From Rudanella lutea DSM 19387 (GTDB lineage Bacteria > Bacteroidota > Bacteroidia > Cytophagales > Spirosomataceae), in NCBI RefSeq assembly GCF_000383955.1, contig NZ_KB913013.1, positions 3,553,694-3,617,693 on the forward strand: 64,000 nt of DNA, in the 5' to 3' direction. Made by a program: the position numbers and the translations under genes. Below the pieces are notes generated by a model that saw only the letters and a list, made by a program, of their open reading frames with translations, had not been told where the DNA came from and searched no databases. This document shows, piece after piece, positions 26,324 through 36,015 of the stretch. Each line of letters begins with the position of its first letter. Within the stretch, counting starts at the first letter, position 1.

Positions 26324-27961
26324 ATGAAACATTGGCTTTTTAAAACAGCCATTTGCCTGACTGCGAGTTCGGTTGTTCCCCTCCTCGCGCAAACGCCCGC
26401 TGCCCAACCCCCCTCTGCCAAACCAGAGACATACGCTCAGACCGTTACAGCCGATGACCTCCGCAAACACCTGACCATTCTGGCTGCCGACGATATGGAG
26501 GGCCGCGAAACCGGTACCCGAGGCCAGAAAAAAGCAGCTGAATACATTGCCGGCCAGTTTTCGGCCCTTGGGCTCAGGGCTGTTGTGCCCGGTGCCGACG
26601 GCAAAACGAGCTACATGCAGCCGTTTACGCTCTACAAAAAGACCTGGGGTGATTTCTACGTTAAAGCGGGTGGTAAGCAGTTTGTCTACCTGAAAGACTT
26701 TCTGACCAACGGCCTGATTGCCCTGCCGCAGGAAACAAATTACGAAACCGTGTTTGTCAACTATGGTATTGTCGACGATAAGTTCAACGACTATGTCAAC
26801 CTCGATGTGAAAGGCAAAGCCGTGGTCATGCTCGACGGCGAACCCAAAAATGCCGACGGAACCTCGGCCGTGACCAACTCGGCTGAGCCCTCGCGCTGGG
26901 GAAAGCCCGACAGCTGGCGGTACCGCGCGCAGGTGGCCAAAGACAAAGGCGCGGCTCAGGTGTTTATCATCTCGGCGGCCAATGCCGATGAGTTTAAGCG
27001 GCTACTCACAGAAAGGGCGGCCTTACAGCAGCGTTTCAACCGGTTGAGCCTGAAAGCGGGGCAGGAGAACGTCGGCACGGTAGGAACCTTCATGATTTCG
27101 ACCGAAATGGCAGCTGCCCTGCTGGGCAAGAAAACGGCACAGCTCACCAAAGCGATTGAGCAAATCAAGAGCAAAGGCACGAGCACCGTTGGTAAATTGG
27201 CAGGTACCGTAGCCGTAAAGGCCGAGCGTAAAGACGAGAATGTACAAACCGAAAACGTAATGGGTTTTGTGGAGGGCACTGACAAGAAAGACGAGGTGGT
27301 CATCGTGTCGAGCCATTACGACCATATCGGTATTAGCCCCGATGGGCAAATCAACAACGGTGCTAACGACGACGGGTCGGGTACGGTGTCGGTGCTTGAG
27401 CTGGCGCAGGCGTTTGCCAAAGCCAAAGCAGAAGGCAACGGCCCCCGCCGGTCGATGCTCTTCCTGACGGTGGTGGGCGAAGAGAAAGGCCTGCTGGGTT
27501 CAGAGTACTATACAGATTTCAGCCCCGTGTTGCCGCTGGCTAACACTGTCTGCGATCTAAACATCGATATGGTGGGTCGGGTCGATAATCTGCACGAAAA
27601 CAAGTCGCCCAAAGACAATTACATTTACGTGATTGGGTCCGACAAACTGTCGTCGGATCTGCACCGGATCAGCGAGAACGCCAATAGTCAGTACACCCAA
27701 ATGGAGCTGGACTATAAGTACAACGATCCGAAAGACCCGGAGCGTATCTATTACCGTTCAGACCACTACAACTTCGCCAAGCACAAAATACCCATCATTT
27801 TCTATTTCAACGGATTGCACGCCGACTACCACCGGCCAACCGACGATATCGAGAAAATTGACTTTAACCTGGCCGAAAAAACGGCTCGTCTGGTATTCTA
27901 CACTGCCTGGGAGGTAGCCAACCGCGAAGAGCGCCTGAAAGTCGACAGCAATAAGCAATAG
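26324..27961 (+). CDS. Secreted M28-family metallopeptidase
   Basis: 545 residues with signal peptide (MKHWLFKTAICLTASSVVPLLAQ). A PA-like insert (about residues 130-240) precedes the catalytic M28 core. Two-zinc site residues are seen in SSHYDHIG (His), NGANDDGSG (bridging Asp), VVGEEKGLLG (catalytic Glu and metal Glu), NIDMVGR (Asp) and LHADYHRPTDD (His). These aminopeptidases release N-terminal residues from peptides in the periplasm or outside. It is monocistronic, with converging amidohydrolase gene and a hairpin between them. Confidence 0.9.
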   Translation: MKHWLFKTAICLTASSVVPLLAQTPAAQPPSAKPETYAQTVTADDLRKHLTILAADDMEGRETGTRGQKKAAEYIAGQFSALGLRAVVPGADGKTSYMQPFTLYKKTWGDFYVKAGGKQFVYLKDFLTNGLIALPQETNYETVFVNYGIVDDKFNDYVNLDVKGKAVVMLDGEPKNADGTSAVTNSAEPSRWGKPDSWRYRAQVAKDKGAAQVFIISAANADEFKRLLTERAALQQRFNRLSLKAGQENVGTVGTFMISTEMAAALLGKKTAQLTKAIEQIKSKGTSTVGKLAGTVAVKAERKDENVQTENVMGFVEGTDKKDEVVIVSSHYDHIGISPDGQINNGANDDGSGTVSVLELAQAFAKAKAEGNGPRRSMLFLTVVGEEKGLLGSEYYTDFSPVLPLANTVCDLNIDMVGRVDNLHENKSPKDNYIYVIGSDKLSSDLHRISENANSQYTQMELDYKYNDPKDPERIYYRSDHYNFAKHKIPIIFYFNGLHADYHRPTDDIEKIDFNLAEKTARLVFYTAWEVANREERLKVDSNKQ

Positions 27962-27964
27962 AAA

Positions 27965-28020
27965 TAAGGAGAAGGGAGAAAGGAACGCAAGCGCGCCTAC
28001 CCTTCTCCCTTTCCTCCTTA
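27965..28020. terminator. Imperfect inverted repeat between converging genes
   Basis: Purine-rich left arm (27965-27983) and pyrimidine-rich right arm (about 28001-28020) pair imperfectly around a GC-rich centre. It lies exactly between two stop codons and could terminate both transcripts, though it lacks the usual perfect stem. Confidence 0.5.
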
Positions 28021-28021
28021 C

Positions 28022-29617
28022 TTATTTCCCCGGCTGCCGGATCTCGAAATTCTCTTTCTTCTTGGCGTCGGCTACCATAGCCCGCACATCAGCCAATAGC
28101 TTTTTGGCGTCGTACACCACGCCATCTTTTACCGTGTAGGTTACACCACCTACGCGTTCTACTTCGTTTTTGTCGTTCAGGTGAATGGCTCCGGTGCCGT
28201 ACAAGGTTTTGAGGTTGGCCAACGGATTTTCTTTGACAATCACGAAATCGGCCAGCTTACCTACCTCTACCGAGCCAATTTGCCCGGCCATGCCCAGGGC
28301 TTCGGCGCCTTTGATGGTAGCCGCCCGAATTACTTCGAGCGGATGAAAACCTGCTTCGCGCAACAACTCCAGTTCCCGGATGTAGGCAAACCCGTACAAC
28401 TGATAAATGAACCCGGAGTCGGAGCCGGTAGTGACCCGACCTCCCCGGTTCTTGTACTCGTTGATAAACTGCATCCAGAGCTGATAATTACGTTTCCAGG
28501 CTACTTCCTGCTCGGTGCCCCAGTTGTGCCAGTACGAGCCGTGCGAAATACGGCTGGGTCCGTAAAACCGCCACAAACTGGGCATCGTGTATTCGTCGTG
28601 CCACTCGGCCCGGCGTGCCAGCATCAGGTCTCGGTTGGCTTCGTAGATGTTGAAGGTCGGGTCGAGGGTAAAGTCGAGCCGGATAAGCGAGTCCATCACG
28701 GCATTCCACCGGGCTGTGCCGGGCTTGGCGGCTTGCTCCCACAGGCGGCCGGCCTGCTCAAACCGGTGTTGTTCGTTGTTGTAGTTGTAGTCGGCCGGGT
28801 AGTCCTGCACGGTCCGGTCGGCAAAGAGGGCTTCGGGTAGGCCATACCAGTGTTCCATGGTGGTCAGGCCCGCTTTGGCGGTAGCCAGCACGTTCATCCG
28901 GGCCACTTCGAGCTGGGCATGATGGCAGGCTGAGCGAAGGCCTAACTTCCGGTTTTCGTCGAGAGCGGCCCGAAAAACAGCCGGTTCTGCGCCAAAGAAT
29001 TTGATGCCATCGGCTCCCCGTTTGGCGTTTTGCTGCACCCAGGCGCGGGCCTGTTCGGGGGTGATGATGGGCTCTTTGGCCCCCTGCCCAAATACGGTAT
29101 AGGCCAGAATCCGCGGAGCGACAATCTCGTTTCGGTTGCTTTTGGCGCGGTGTTCGAGTACCCAATCGAGACCGTTGCCGGCCGATGGGTCGCGGATGGT
29201 GGTGATGCCGTGCCCCAGCCAAAGTTTAAACACATACTCGGCGTTGGCTCCCTGCGCCTGTCCGCCAATGTGCCCGTGCATGTCAATGAAGCCCGGCATC
29301 AGGTACATCCCGTCGCAATTCAGCTCTTTGTCGCCGGGTTTGGCAGATGGGCGGCTTGCCGGGTCGATAGGTACACCGGGGTAGCCAACCGGCCGAATCT
29401 GGGCAATCCGGTTCTTTTCGACTACAATATCGACCGGCCCCATGGGCGGTGCCCCGGTGCTGTTGATGAGCGTAACGCCCCGGATAATGAGCCGGTCGTA
29501 CGGGCCATCGCCCTCGCCGGTTTTACGGGCAGGGGCTTTTTCAACCTGCCCCTGCACAGGTAGTACACAGGTGATTAGCAACCCGATGAGGGTAACGCAG
29601 CAGTAAAGAAAACGCAT
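28022..29617 (-). CDS. Secreted amidohydrolase-family protein
   Basis: 531 residues with signal peptide (MRFLYCCVTLIGLLITCVLPVQG). Metal-binding HxH is in MPGFIDMHGHIGG, further histidines in RSACHHAQLEVARM and TTMEHWYG, and the late aspartate region in TTGSDSGFIYQLYG. The last part (IGSVEVGKLADFVIVKENPL) is the small beta-sandwich domain. Members hydrolyse C-N bonds in imides, dipeptides or similar compounds; the substrate here is unknown. It is longer than imidazolonepropionase-type members. A single gene facing the M28 peptidase. Confidence 0.85.
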   Translation of the reverse strand: MRFLYCCVTLIGLLITCVLPVQGQVEKAPARKTGEGDGPYDRLIIRGVTLINSTGAPPMGPVDIVVEKNRIAQIRPVGYPGVPIDPASRPSAKPGDKELNCDGMYLMPGFIDMHGHIGGQAQGANAEYVFKLWLGHGITTIRDPSAGNGLDWVLEHRAKSNRNEIVAPRILAYTVFGQGAKEPIITPEQARAWVQQNAKRGADGIKFFGAEPAVFRAALDENRKLGLRSACHHAQLEVARMNVLATAKAGLTTMEHWYGLPEALFADRTVQDYPADYNYNNEQHRFEQAGRLWEQAAKPGTARWNAVMDSLIRLDFTLDPTFNIYEANRDLMLARRAEWHDEYTMPSLWRFYGPSRISHGSYWHNWGTEQEVAWKRNYQLWMQFINEYKNRGGRVTTGSDSGFIYQLYGFAYIRELELLREAGFHPLEVIRAATIKGAEALGMAGQIGSVEVGKLADFVIVKENPLANLKTLYGTGAIHLNDKNEVERVGGVTYTVKDGVVYDAKKLLADVRAMVADAKKKENFEIRQPGK

Positions 29618-29729
29618 AGGTATCGTGGGTGAGTACGTTGGAGTTTGAGGGCGGGTGTTCTGGCCCCTACATTGGGCAATTTAGGTATTGTTGGTACTTT
29701 TGGCAAAAGATCGATCCAACCGGGTAGCT

Positions 29730-30674
29730 ATGCGACAGCGTATTATCAATAATTTTCTGCTCATCACCATTGGGCTGGCCGTGCTGGTGGCCGTAGCCAT
29801 GAAAGCCACTATTTTTCAGCAAACCCCTCCGGCCAAACCTGCCGCGGCTGTCGATACCCGTTTCTCCGAATACTGGTTTGCAGGCAAGGCCGAACTGAAC
29901 AGCTACCGGCTGGAGCAGGCTCAGTACGGAGAGCTTAACCGGGGCACGGCGGTTTTGATTTTTGTTACCGAAGATTTTCGGACCGATACGCAGGTAAAGT
30001 CGGAGACTGACGCCAGCAAAGACCGGGCTATTCCGGTACTCAAAACCAACCTGGTTCGTAAGTTCACAACGGGTATTTACGACTACTCGCTATTTACGTC
30101 GGTATTCACGCCAATATCAAACCCCAAGTTTCCGAATACGCTGAAAGTGAGCACGTCGGGGCAGGAGTGGTGCGGACATAGTTACGTGCAGCTGAACCTG
30201 AAAAACGACGGGTATCGGGTAAACGGCCGGTCGTATTTCGAGCAGGAAGCCAACGAGGAGTACACGGTGAAGAAACAGCTGCTCGAAGATGAACTATGGA
30301 ACCGTATCCGCCTGAATCCGGGCCAGTTGCCTACCGGCGATGTGACGCTCATTCCGGGCACGGTGCAGGGGCGGCTGCGGCACAAACGACTCGACCCATT
30401 GGCTGCCAAAGCGCAGCTCGAAGCCTATACCGGAAGCGCCTTTTCGGGTAATGCCCTCAAAGCATACTCGGTTGACTATGCCGCCGACGGCCGCAAACTG
30501 ACAATTGTGTTTGAAGACGCTTTCCCGCACCGGATTGTGGGCTGGGAGGAAACCTACAAATCAAAAGATAAACTCCTGACTTCTCGGGCGGTTTTACAGA
30601 AAACGATTCTGTCGGATTACTGGAACCACAATGCGCCCGCCGATAGCGTGCTGCGCAAGGAACTGACGTTATGA
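29730..30674 (+). CDS. Membrane-anchored protein of unknown function, coupled to VWA lipoprotein
   Basis: About 314 residues from ATG 29730 (a TTG at 29688 is less likely because it precedes the natural anchor). One N-terminal helix (NNFLLITIGLAVLVAVAM), then a periplasmic domain. Notable stretches are FSEYWFAGKAELNSYRLEQAQYG, ILIFVTEDF-like VLIFVTEDFRTDTQV, and GQEWCGHSYVQLNLKN with a single cysteine. No family recognised from motifs. The stop overlaps the start of the next gene (ATGA), so the two are translationally coupled. Confidence 0.75.
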   Translation: MRQRIINNFLLITIGLAVLVAVAMKATIFQQTPPAKPAAAVDTRFSEYWFAGKAELNSYRLEQAQYGELNRGTAVLIFVTEDFRTDTQVKSETDASKDRAIPVLKTNLVRKFTTGIYDYSLFTSVFTPISNPKFPNTLKVSTSGQEWCGHSYVQLNLKNDGYRVNGRSYFEQEANEEYTVKKQLLEDELWNRIRLNPGQLPTGDVTLIPGTVQGRLRHKRLDPLAAKAQLEAYTGSAFSGNALKAYSVDYAADGRKLTIVFEDAFPHRIVGWEETYKSKDKLLTSRAVLQKTILSDYWNHNAPADSVLRKELTL

Positions 30675-31495
30675 ACGCTTCTTTTTTTTCTGTCCCCACC
30701 TACGCCAAACGCCGGTTGTTGGAGCATGGGTTTTGGCTCTTCGGGGTGCTGATGGGCGTGCTGAGCGCCTGTTCGTCGGAGAACGATAAACCGAAGGCCG
30801 ATGAGCCCATGCACACGCTCATTTTTATGGACAAGAGCCTGAGTCTGAACACGAATCAGGCATATGCTGCGCAGAAATACGGCCAACTGCTCGACGATAT
30901 TGTGAAGAACAACGTTCGGACAACCGGCGATCAGATTACGGTCTACTACATTCACGAAAACACGGCCAAAGCGCGTGCCTTATCGCTCACGGTACGGACC
31001 GAGATGGACGATGTGACCAATGCCAGCCCCACCGATGTTGAGGCTGCTCAGGCCGCTTTTGATTTGGCGTTGCAACGCGAGAAGGCACGGTTTCGGAAAC
31101 AACTGGGCAACAAAATGGCCCAAACCAACGAAGCGGTATCGAATCAGCGAACCGATATTCTGGCGAGCTTGTCGGTAATTGCCGATGCCGCAGCCGACGG
31201 CCAACTGCTGAGCGTGTACTATTTCAGCGATATGGTCGAAAGCATGCCTGTCCGCCCAGGCTCGGCCACCGCCCGCGACTTTCATAAAACCCCACCCGCC
31301 AATGACGGACAGGCCGACGAGTGGGCCAAAGCCGATGCCAAACAGTTGGGTGATCTCGAATTAGGCTCGCCAAGCGTCCGTATTGTGCTGCCCTTTGAGC
31401 CCACGGCCTCGCGCCGGGTCAATAATCCAACCGTAACCCGCTACTGGCGAACGTTGTTTGCTCAGTTTGGCGCCGATGACCTGGAGGAAGAGTAA
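30671..31495 (+). CDS. VWA-like lipoprotein, function unknown
   Basis: 274 residues. A lipoprotein signal ends at Cys34 (FGVLMGVLSAC). The mature part starts with a von Willebrand A-type strand TLIFMDKSLSLN, whose Asp54-x-Ser56-x-Ser58 matches the metal-ion-dependent adhesion site; a later strand SVYYFSDMVES fits the second VWA metal-coordinating loop. VWA domains bind proteins in a metal-dependent way. It overlaps the preceding membrane-anchored gene by four bases and ends before a strong terminator, so the two form a two-gene operon. The partner and process are unknown. Confidence 0.75.
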   Translation: MNASFFSVPTYAKRRLLEHGFWLFGVLMGVLSACSSENDKPKADEPMHTLIFMDKSLSLNTNQAYAAQKYGQLLDDIVKNNVRTTGDQITVYYIHENTAKARALSLTVRTEMDDVTNASPTDVEAAQAAFDLALQREKARFRKQLGNKMAQTNEAVSNQRTDILASLSVIADAAADGQLLSVYYFSDMVESMPVRPGSATARDFHKTPPANDGQADEWAKADAKQLGDLELGSPSVRIVLPFEPTASRRVNNPTVTRYWRTLFAQFGADDLEEE

Positions 31496-31530
31496 TTCCG
31501 GTTCCGCCCGTGTTCAAAGACGGCAAAAGC

Positions 31531-31563
31531 AAAAAGCCCCGAGCCATTGGCTCGGGGCTTTTT
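31531..31563. terminator. Strong bidirectional terminator
   Basis: Perfect 15-base stem (31531-31545 with 31549-31563) with a 3-base loop, starting with A5 and ending with T5, between converging genes. Confidence 0.9.
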
Positions 31564-31583
31564 GTTGATACAAATAGGAGTGA

Positions 31584-32534
31584 TTAACGAACCGCAAACT
31601 CGCCCGCACCGATCTTGAAGCCTTCTGAATACAGCTCAACGGTGTATTTGCCTGGCTTATAAGCAGTACCACGGGTGTACAGCAGCTCAACCGTTTGGCC
31701 TTTGCTATCGTAGTTTACCGTCTGCTTGGTGGTGTAAACCGTCTCGTTACCATCTACCGTAAACGTTCCTGAGCCATTGGCCATGTCCGACACAATAGCG
31801 CCGTCGGGATCAAGTACGCGTACATACACGTCTTTGGGCTCCTCACGCGTCAGTGGGTTGTCGAGCAGGGTGTAAACCAGTTTGATTTTGTCTAACCGCT
31901 TGGCTTTGTAGGCGTCATCGTCACGTACTTTGCCTTTCGACGATACGGCGTACACTTTCACATTTTGTGCTTTCAGGGCAGCCGCACGCGTCACTTTGGT
32001 CGACAGTTCCTGATTTTGAGCAGCAAATGCCACTACCGAATCGCGAGCCAACTGGCGCTCCGTTTTGACCTGCGTATTTTCGGTCGCCAGCGTCTGGTTC
32101 GATGTTACCAGAATGCCGTTCTCGCGCTGGAGGTTGGCAATCAGAGTATCTTTTTCTACCAAATACGCTTCGTACTCTTTAATCTTAACATCGTATTTGG
32201 CAATCAACGACCGCGATGAGGCCGCGTAACCACGCCGAAGCGCTTCTTTGTCGCGCTCAAGGTCGGCTTTCACTTTCAGCAGTTCTTCTACGTTACCACC
32301 CAGTTTCTGAACTTCGGCAATCTTGGCGTCGAGGGCCGTTGAAATAGAGTCCAGTTTTACACGAGTATTCGACAACTCTTCGACGCGCTCTGCAATAGTT
32401 ACTTCCTGATTGTCCGATTTCTCTTTCGTGTTGAAGTAGAGGTAGCTGGAAACACCGGCCAGGCCAGTCATCAGAATCAGAGCAGCCAAAAGGGCTCCGT
32501 TTGTCCGCGATTTTTGCTGAGGATTATTCTCCAT
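31584..32534 (-). CDS. Membrane-anchored coiled-coil protein
   Basis: 316 residues. One helix near the N-terminus (GALLAALILMTGLAGVSSYLYF) is followed by about 150 residues of heptad-rich coiled coil (EELSNTRVKLDSISTALDAKI ... LQRENGILVTSNQTLATENTQV). A C-terminal beta-rich domain of about 110 residues follows (KIKLVYTLLDNPLTREEPKDVYVRVLDPDG), resembling the domain common in Cytophagales proteins of this layout. It probably spans the periplasm from the inner membrane. Function unknown; monocistronic between two terminator regions. Confidence 0.75.
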   Translation of the reverse strand: MENNPQQKSRTNGALLAALILMTGLAGVSSYLYFNTKEKSDNQEVTIAERVEELSNTRVKLDSISTALDAKIAEVQKLGGNVEELLKVKADLERDKEALRRGYAASSRSLIAKYDVKIKEYEAYLVEKDTLIANLQRENGILVTSNQTLATENTQVKTERQLARDSVVAFAAQNQELSTKVTRAAALKAQNVKVYAVSSKGKVRDDDAYKAKRLDKIKLVYTLLDNPLTREEPKDVYVRVLDPDGAIVSDMANGSGTFTVDGNETVYTTKQTVNYDSKGQTVELLYTRGTAYKPGKYTVELYSEGFKIGAGEFAVR

Positions 32535-32778
32535 AATCAGTTGAATTTAACAGTTAAACAGGATACTTGTAAATACTGTATCATTCAAAGGGGTTAAGTG
32601 GATTAATAAGACCACGAAAGATAACGCATTTTTCGCGCTATCAGTAATGTATTGTTAGCTAACGGGTTATATGTAAACATTAGTTCCCGGAGAGCTAATT
32701 TATGCCTGTCGGTTTGACCTATTCAGAACGAACCCCCAGGACTATTGTTGTATAGAAGGGGATAATCTTCCGAACAAT

Positions 32779-33600
32779 ATGCCTGAACTGCCCGAAGTAG
32801 AAATTAGACGACAATACCTGGAAGCATCGTCGCTACATCAACCGGTTGCTTCGGTTGATGTAGAGGATAAAAAACTCCTGACCACCGATTATTCAATCCT
32901 GACCGAGGGGCTCATTGGCCGCTCGTTTGTTGGCACCCGCCGGGTCGGTAAAAACCTGTTTGTGTTTACCGACGACCCCGAAATTATTGTACGGATGCAC
33001 TTCGGCATGACCGGAGATCTGGCGTATTACCACTCCTCACTTGATCGGCCCCGTTTTGCGCGGATCGTGTTTGGGTTCGAAAATGGCTTTAATCTGGGCT
33101 TTTTGTGCCCCCGTAAGTTCGAACGGGTGGGGTTGGTTACGGATGTCGATGCCTTTCTGCGCGAAAAGAAAATTGGGCCCGACGGGCTCGACATTACACC
33201 CGAAGAACTTGGCTGGCGCGTGCGTCGACGCAAGGCTCCGCTCAAGCCGGTACTGATGGATCAGGCTACTACGGCCGGGCTGGGCAACTGGATTGTCGAC
33301 GAGGTACTGTATCAGGCCCGGCTACATCCCGAAAAACCTGCCCATACCCTGACCGATACTGAGGTTAATGCGCTGCATGAGGCTATCCGGCTGGTGCTCG
33401 AAACCGCCATTCGGCACGAGGCTACGTACCGGCACTTTCCGAGTTCGTTTCTGATTCATGCCCGCGAGTGGGACGACCGCCCTCCCCACGACGACCCGGA
33501 TGCGCACAAGTTTTGCCCGCGTTGCCGGACCCGGATCGAGCGTTCGGAGGTGGGTGGGCGCACTACCCTGTACTGCCCCAACTGTCAGACACTGCCGTAA
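32779..33600 (+). CDS. Fpg/Nei-family DNA glycosylase (formamidopyrimidine-DNA glycosylase type)
   Basis: 273 residues. MPELPEVEIRRQYL gives the catalytic N-terminal proline and Glu3 needed for glycosylase and AP-lyase activity on oxidised purines. The helix-two-turn-helix includes DQATTAGLGNWIVDEVLYQARLHP. The C-terminal zinc finger has CPRC and CPNC separated by 16 residues. The enzyme repairs 8-oxoguanine and Fapy lesions. Whether it is mutM or a Nei-like paralogue cannot be decided; the barrel region after MPELPEVE is short and diverged (LEASSLHQPVASVDV), so no gene symbol is given. Confidence 0.88.
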   Translation: MPELPEVEIRRQYLEASSLHQPVASVDVEDKKLLTTDYSILTEGLIGRSFVGTRRVGKNLFVFTDDPEIIVRMHFGMTGDLAYYHSSLDRPRFARIVFGFENGFNLGFLCPRKFERVGLVTDVDAFLREKKIGPDGLDITPEELGWRVRRRKAPLKPVLMDQATTAGLGNWIVDEVLYQARLHPEKPAHTLTDTEVNALHEAIRLVLETAIRHEATYRHFPSSFLIHAREWDDRPPHDDPDAHKFCPRCRTRIERSEVGGRTTLYCPNCQTLP

Positions 33601-33687
33601 TTGAGGGCCCTGTGCTCTTTTTTTTGCGTGTAGTCGTCTAAATGGCTTAGTTTAGACCCGCAAAGCCTGAAACCATACTATAAAACC

Positions 33688-35187
33688 ATGTTTACCGAAC
33701 AAGACAAGGTACAAATTGCCAGTCAGGGCATTAGTGAAGAAAAAATTGAGCAGCAGATACAGCATTTTATCGATGGGTTTCCCTTCCTGAATGTAATCCG
33801 GGCCGCTACCATCGGCGATGGGATTGTTCGGGTCGATGAAGAGCAGTTACCAACGTACACCCGTCGGTACGATGAAGTAGCCGGTAACTATACCCTCATG
33901 AAGTTTGTACCGGCTTCGGGGGCTGCCACCCGTATGTTCAAGTCGCTTTTTGCGGCCCTCGACGGTAAGACCGACAAATCGGTCGAGCAGTTTTTTGCCC
34001 GTATCAAAGACTTTGCTTTTTACGAAGATCTCAAAGCCGCTATGGCCGCCAGGGAGCATGATATCGAAACCGCCGAGCCGACTACCGTTCTGCGTTTCCT
34101 GCTCACCGAAGAAGGGCTCAATTATGGCAACCTGCCCAAAGGCCTGCTCAAATTTCATCAGTACCCCGACGGCCCCCGCACGCCGGTTGAAGAGCACCTG
34201 GTAGAGGGCGCGGCTTATGCCAACTCAAACGGCCTGGTGCGGTTGCACTTTACGGTGTCGCCTGAGCACCGCGACCGGTTTGAGCAGCTGATTATTGAAG
34301 AAAAGCCAGATTTTGAAGCCTGGTTGGGCGTTGCCTACGATGTGACCTTCTCGGAGCAGAAAAAGTCGACGGATACCATCTCGGTGGATCTGAACAACGA
34401 GCCTTTCCGCAATGCCGATGGCGACCCCGGCTCGCTGCTGTTCCGGCCGGCGGGGCATGGCGCGTTGATCGAAAACCTCAACGACATCGACTCGGAGATC
34501 GTTTTCATCAAAAATATTGATAACGTAGTCCCCGACGATATCAAGGAAGATACCGTTACCTACAAAAAGGTGTTGGCTATGATCCTGATCGATGCGCAAC
34601 AGCAGCTGTTCCGGCTGCAGGAGCTGCTCGAAGCCGACGAGGTGAGCGATGGCTACGTAGCCGAGGCCGACGAGTTCTTGCAAATGACCCTGTTTACCAA
34701 TCACCCGGAAGCGTACAATACGTACACCAAAGAAGAAAAAATTGCGTATCTGAAAGGGAAACTCGACCGGCCTATCCGGGTGTGTGGCATGGTGAAAAAC
34801 GTGGGTGAGCCGGGTGGTGGACCATTCTGGGCCATGAACCCCGACGGGTCATCGTCGTTGCAGATTGTCGAGTCGGCGCAGTTTGATATGGACAATGCCG
34901 ATCAGAAAGCCATTTTCGACACGGCTACCCACTTCAATCCCGTCGATCTGGTGTGCGGCCTGAAAAACCGGCATGGCAAACAGTACGATTTGCCGCGCTA
35001 CCGCGATATGAAAACCGGGTTTATCACGCAGAAGTCGAAAGACGGTAAAGACCTGAAAGCACAGGAATTGCCCGGTCTCTGGAATGGGGCTATGGCCGAC
35101 TGGAATACCATTTTCGTGGAAGTGCCGCTCATCACGTTCAACCCCGTTAAGACGGTGAACGATCTGCTACGCGAAGAGCATCAGTAA
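33688..35187 (+). CDS. DUF4301 protein
   Basis: 499 residues, the family length. The N-terminal MFTEQDKVQIASQGISEEKIEQQI and the FVPASGAATRMFKSLF element are typical of DUF4301, a Bacteroidota family of unknown function. The glycine-rich PASGAATRM followed by later charged segments recalls nucleotidyltransferase loops, and such a relation has been suggested by fold, but the activity is untested. Well separated from neighbours, with its own terminator downstream. Confidence 0.85.
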   Translation: MFTEQDKVQIASQGISEEKIEQQIQHFIDGFPFLNVIRAATIGDGIVRVDEEQLPTYTRRYDEVAGNYTLMKFVPASGAATRMFKSLFAALDGKTDKSVEQFFARIKDFAFYEDLKAAMAAREHDIETAEPTTVLRFLLTEEGLNYGNLPKGLLKFHQYPDGPRTPVEEHLVEGAAYANSNGLVRLHFTVSPEHRDRFEQLIIEEKPDFEAWLGVAYDVTFSEQKKSTDTISVDLNNEPFRNADGDPGSLLFRPAGHGALIENLNDIDSEIVFIKNIDNVVPDDIKEDTVTYKKVLAMILIDAQQQLFRLQELLEADEVSDGYVAEADEFLQMTLFTNHPEAYNTYTKEEKIAYLKGKLDRPIRVCGMVKNVGEPGGGPFWAMNPDGSSSLQIVESAQFDMDNADQKAIFDTATHFNPVDLVCGLKNRHGKQYDLPRYRDMKTGFITQKSKDGKDLKAQELPGLWNGAMADWNTIFVEVPLITFNPVKTVNDLLREEHQ

Positions 35188-35205
35188 GACTCTGGCAGAT
35201 AAAAC

Positions 35206-35236
35206 AAAAAACCACGGTCTCGGAACCGTGGTTTTT
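35206..35236. terminator. Intrinsic terminator after DUF4301 gene
   Basis: A 12-base stem (35206-35217 with 35225-35236) with a 7-base loop, A-run on the left and T-run on the right, suits both the DUF4301 gene and the converging Rrf2 gene. Confidence 0.85.
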
Positions 35237-35298
35237 TTATTTGGAATGATGCCTTTCTAAAGGGCGGTTGTCAATGTTCAGTATGGGCTGTCTGCCTG

Positions 35299-35799
35299 TT
35301 AAGCAGTCAGTCGGCCGGCTCCTTCACCCTCGTTGGTCAGGTCGTTGGCAGCTCCCCCGATAGGAATCTCCTTTGTTTCGAGCATCGACGGATTCTGGAA
35401 CGAGAGCAGCGTGGTGTTTTCGTACACGCCGAGGTTGGCGTCCCGAACGCGCTCCATAATGGGTTTGAGCGCACACGTTACCTCATCTTCGCAGTCGTCG
35501 CACTTCACGTAGAAATTCAGCGATACACAGGGCGTGGGAGCAATGGGGCCATCGATCACGCGTAATACCTGCGCCAGATTTACCCGAGCGGGGTCAACCC
35601 GTAGCAGATACCCACCGCCTTTGCCTTTCTGGCTTTGAAGAATCCCGTGGTTACGGAGTTCGAGCAGAATGGCCTCCAGAAATTTCTTCGGAATATTCTC
35701 TTTGGCTGAGATGTAAGAAATGAGTACGGGGCCTTTCCCGTATTCCTCCGTCAAGACCTTCAAGGCCTTTATGGCATACTTAGCTTTTTTAGAAATCAT
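35299..35799 (-). CDS. Rrf2-family transcriptional regulator
   Basis: 166 residues. The N-terminal winged helix (MISKKAKYAIKALKVLTEEYG ... LRNHGILQSQKGKGGGYLL) is standard for Rrf2. Four cysteines (C91, C100, C103, C109) lie after the HTH, with the spacing C-x8-C-x2-C-x5-C, a possible iron-sulfur or redox sensing site like IscR/NsrR but with different spacing. The C-terminus (about 30 residues after SFQNPSML) is extended and Gly/Glu-rich. No target operon is adjacent; it probably regulates sulfur or iron-sulfur genes elsewhere, as in the family. Confidence 0.85.
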   Translation of the reverse strand: MISKKAKYAIKALKVLTEEYGKGPVLISYISAKENIPKKFLEAILLELRNHGILQSQKGKGGGYLLRVDPARVNLAQVLRVIDGPIAPTPCVSLNFYVKCDDCEDEVTCALKPIMERVRDANLGVYENTTLLSFQNPSMLETKEIPIGGAANDLTNEGEGAGRLTA

Positions 35800-36015
35800 T
35801 GCGTTACGGTACTTGTGGATTAAGAGTTATAGTTGAGCGGCAACTATTACTGAACTTGACTTACCGTTTCAATCGGGCAAGTTAGCGTGTGGTTTAGTTT
35901 ATGGCAACTTTTCATATACTATTCGGGCCAAGTTTTTCGTTACCACGCTTTTGTTTTCCGTTTAAACGGGTTTTAGTAACCTGCTTTTACTATATTTTAA
36001 TGCAGGCCCATGCAC

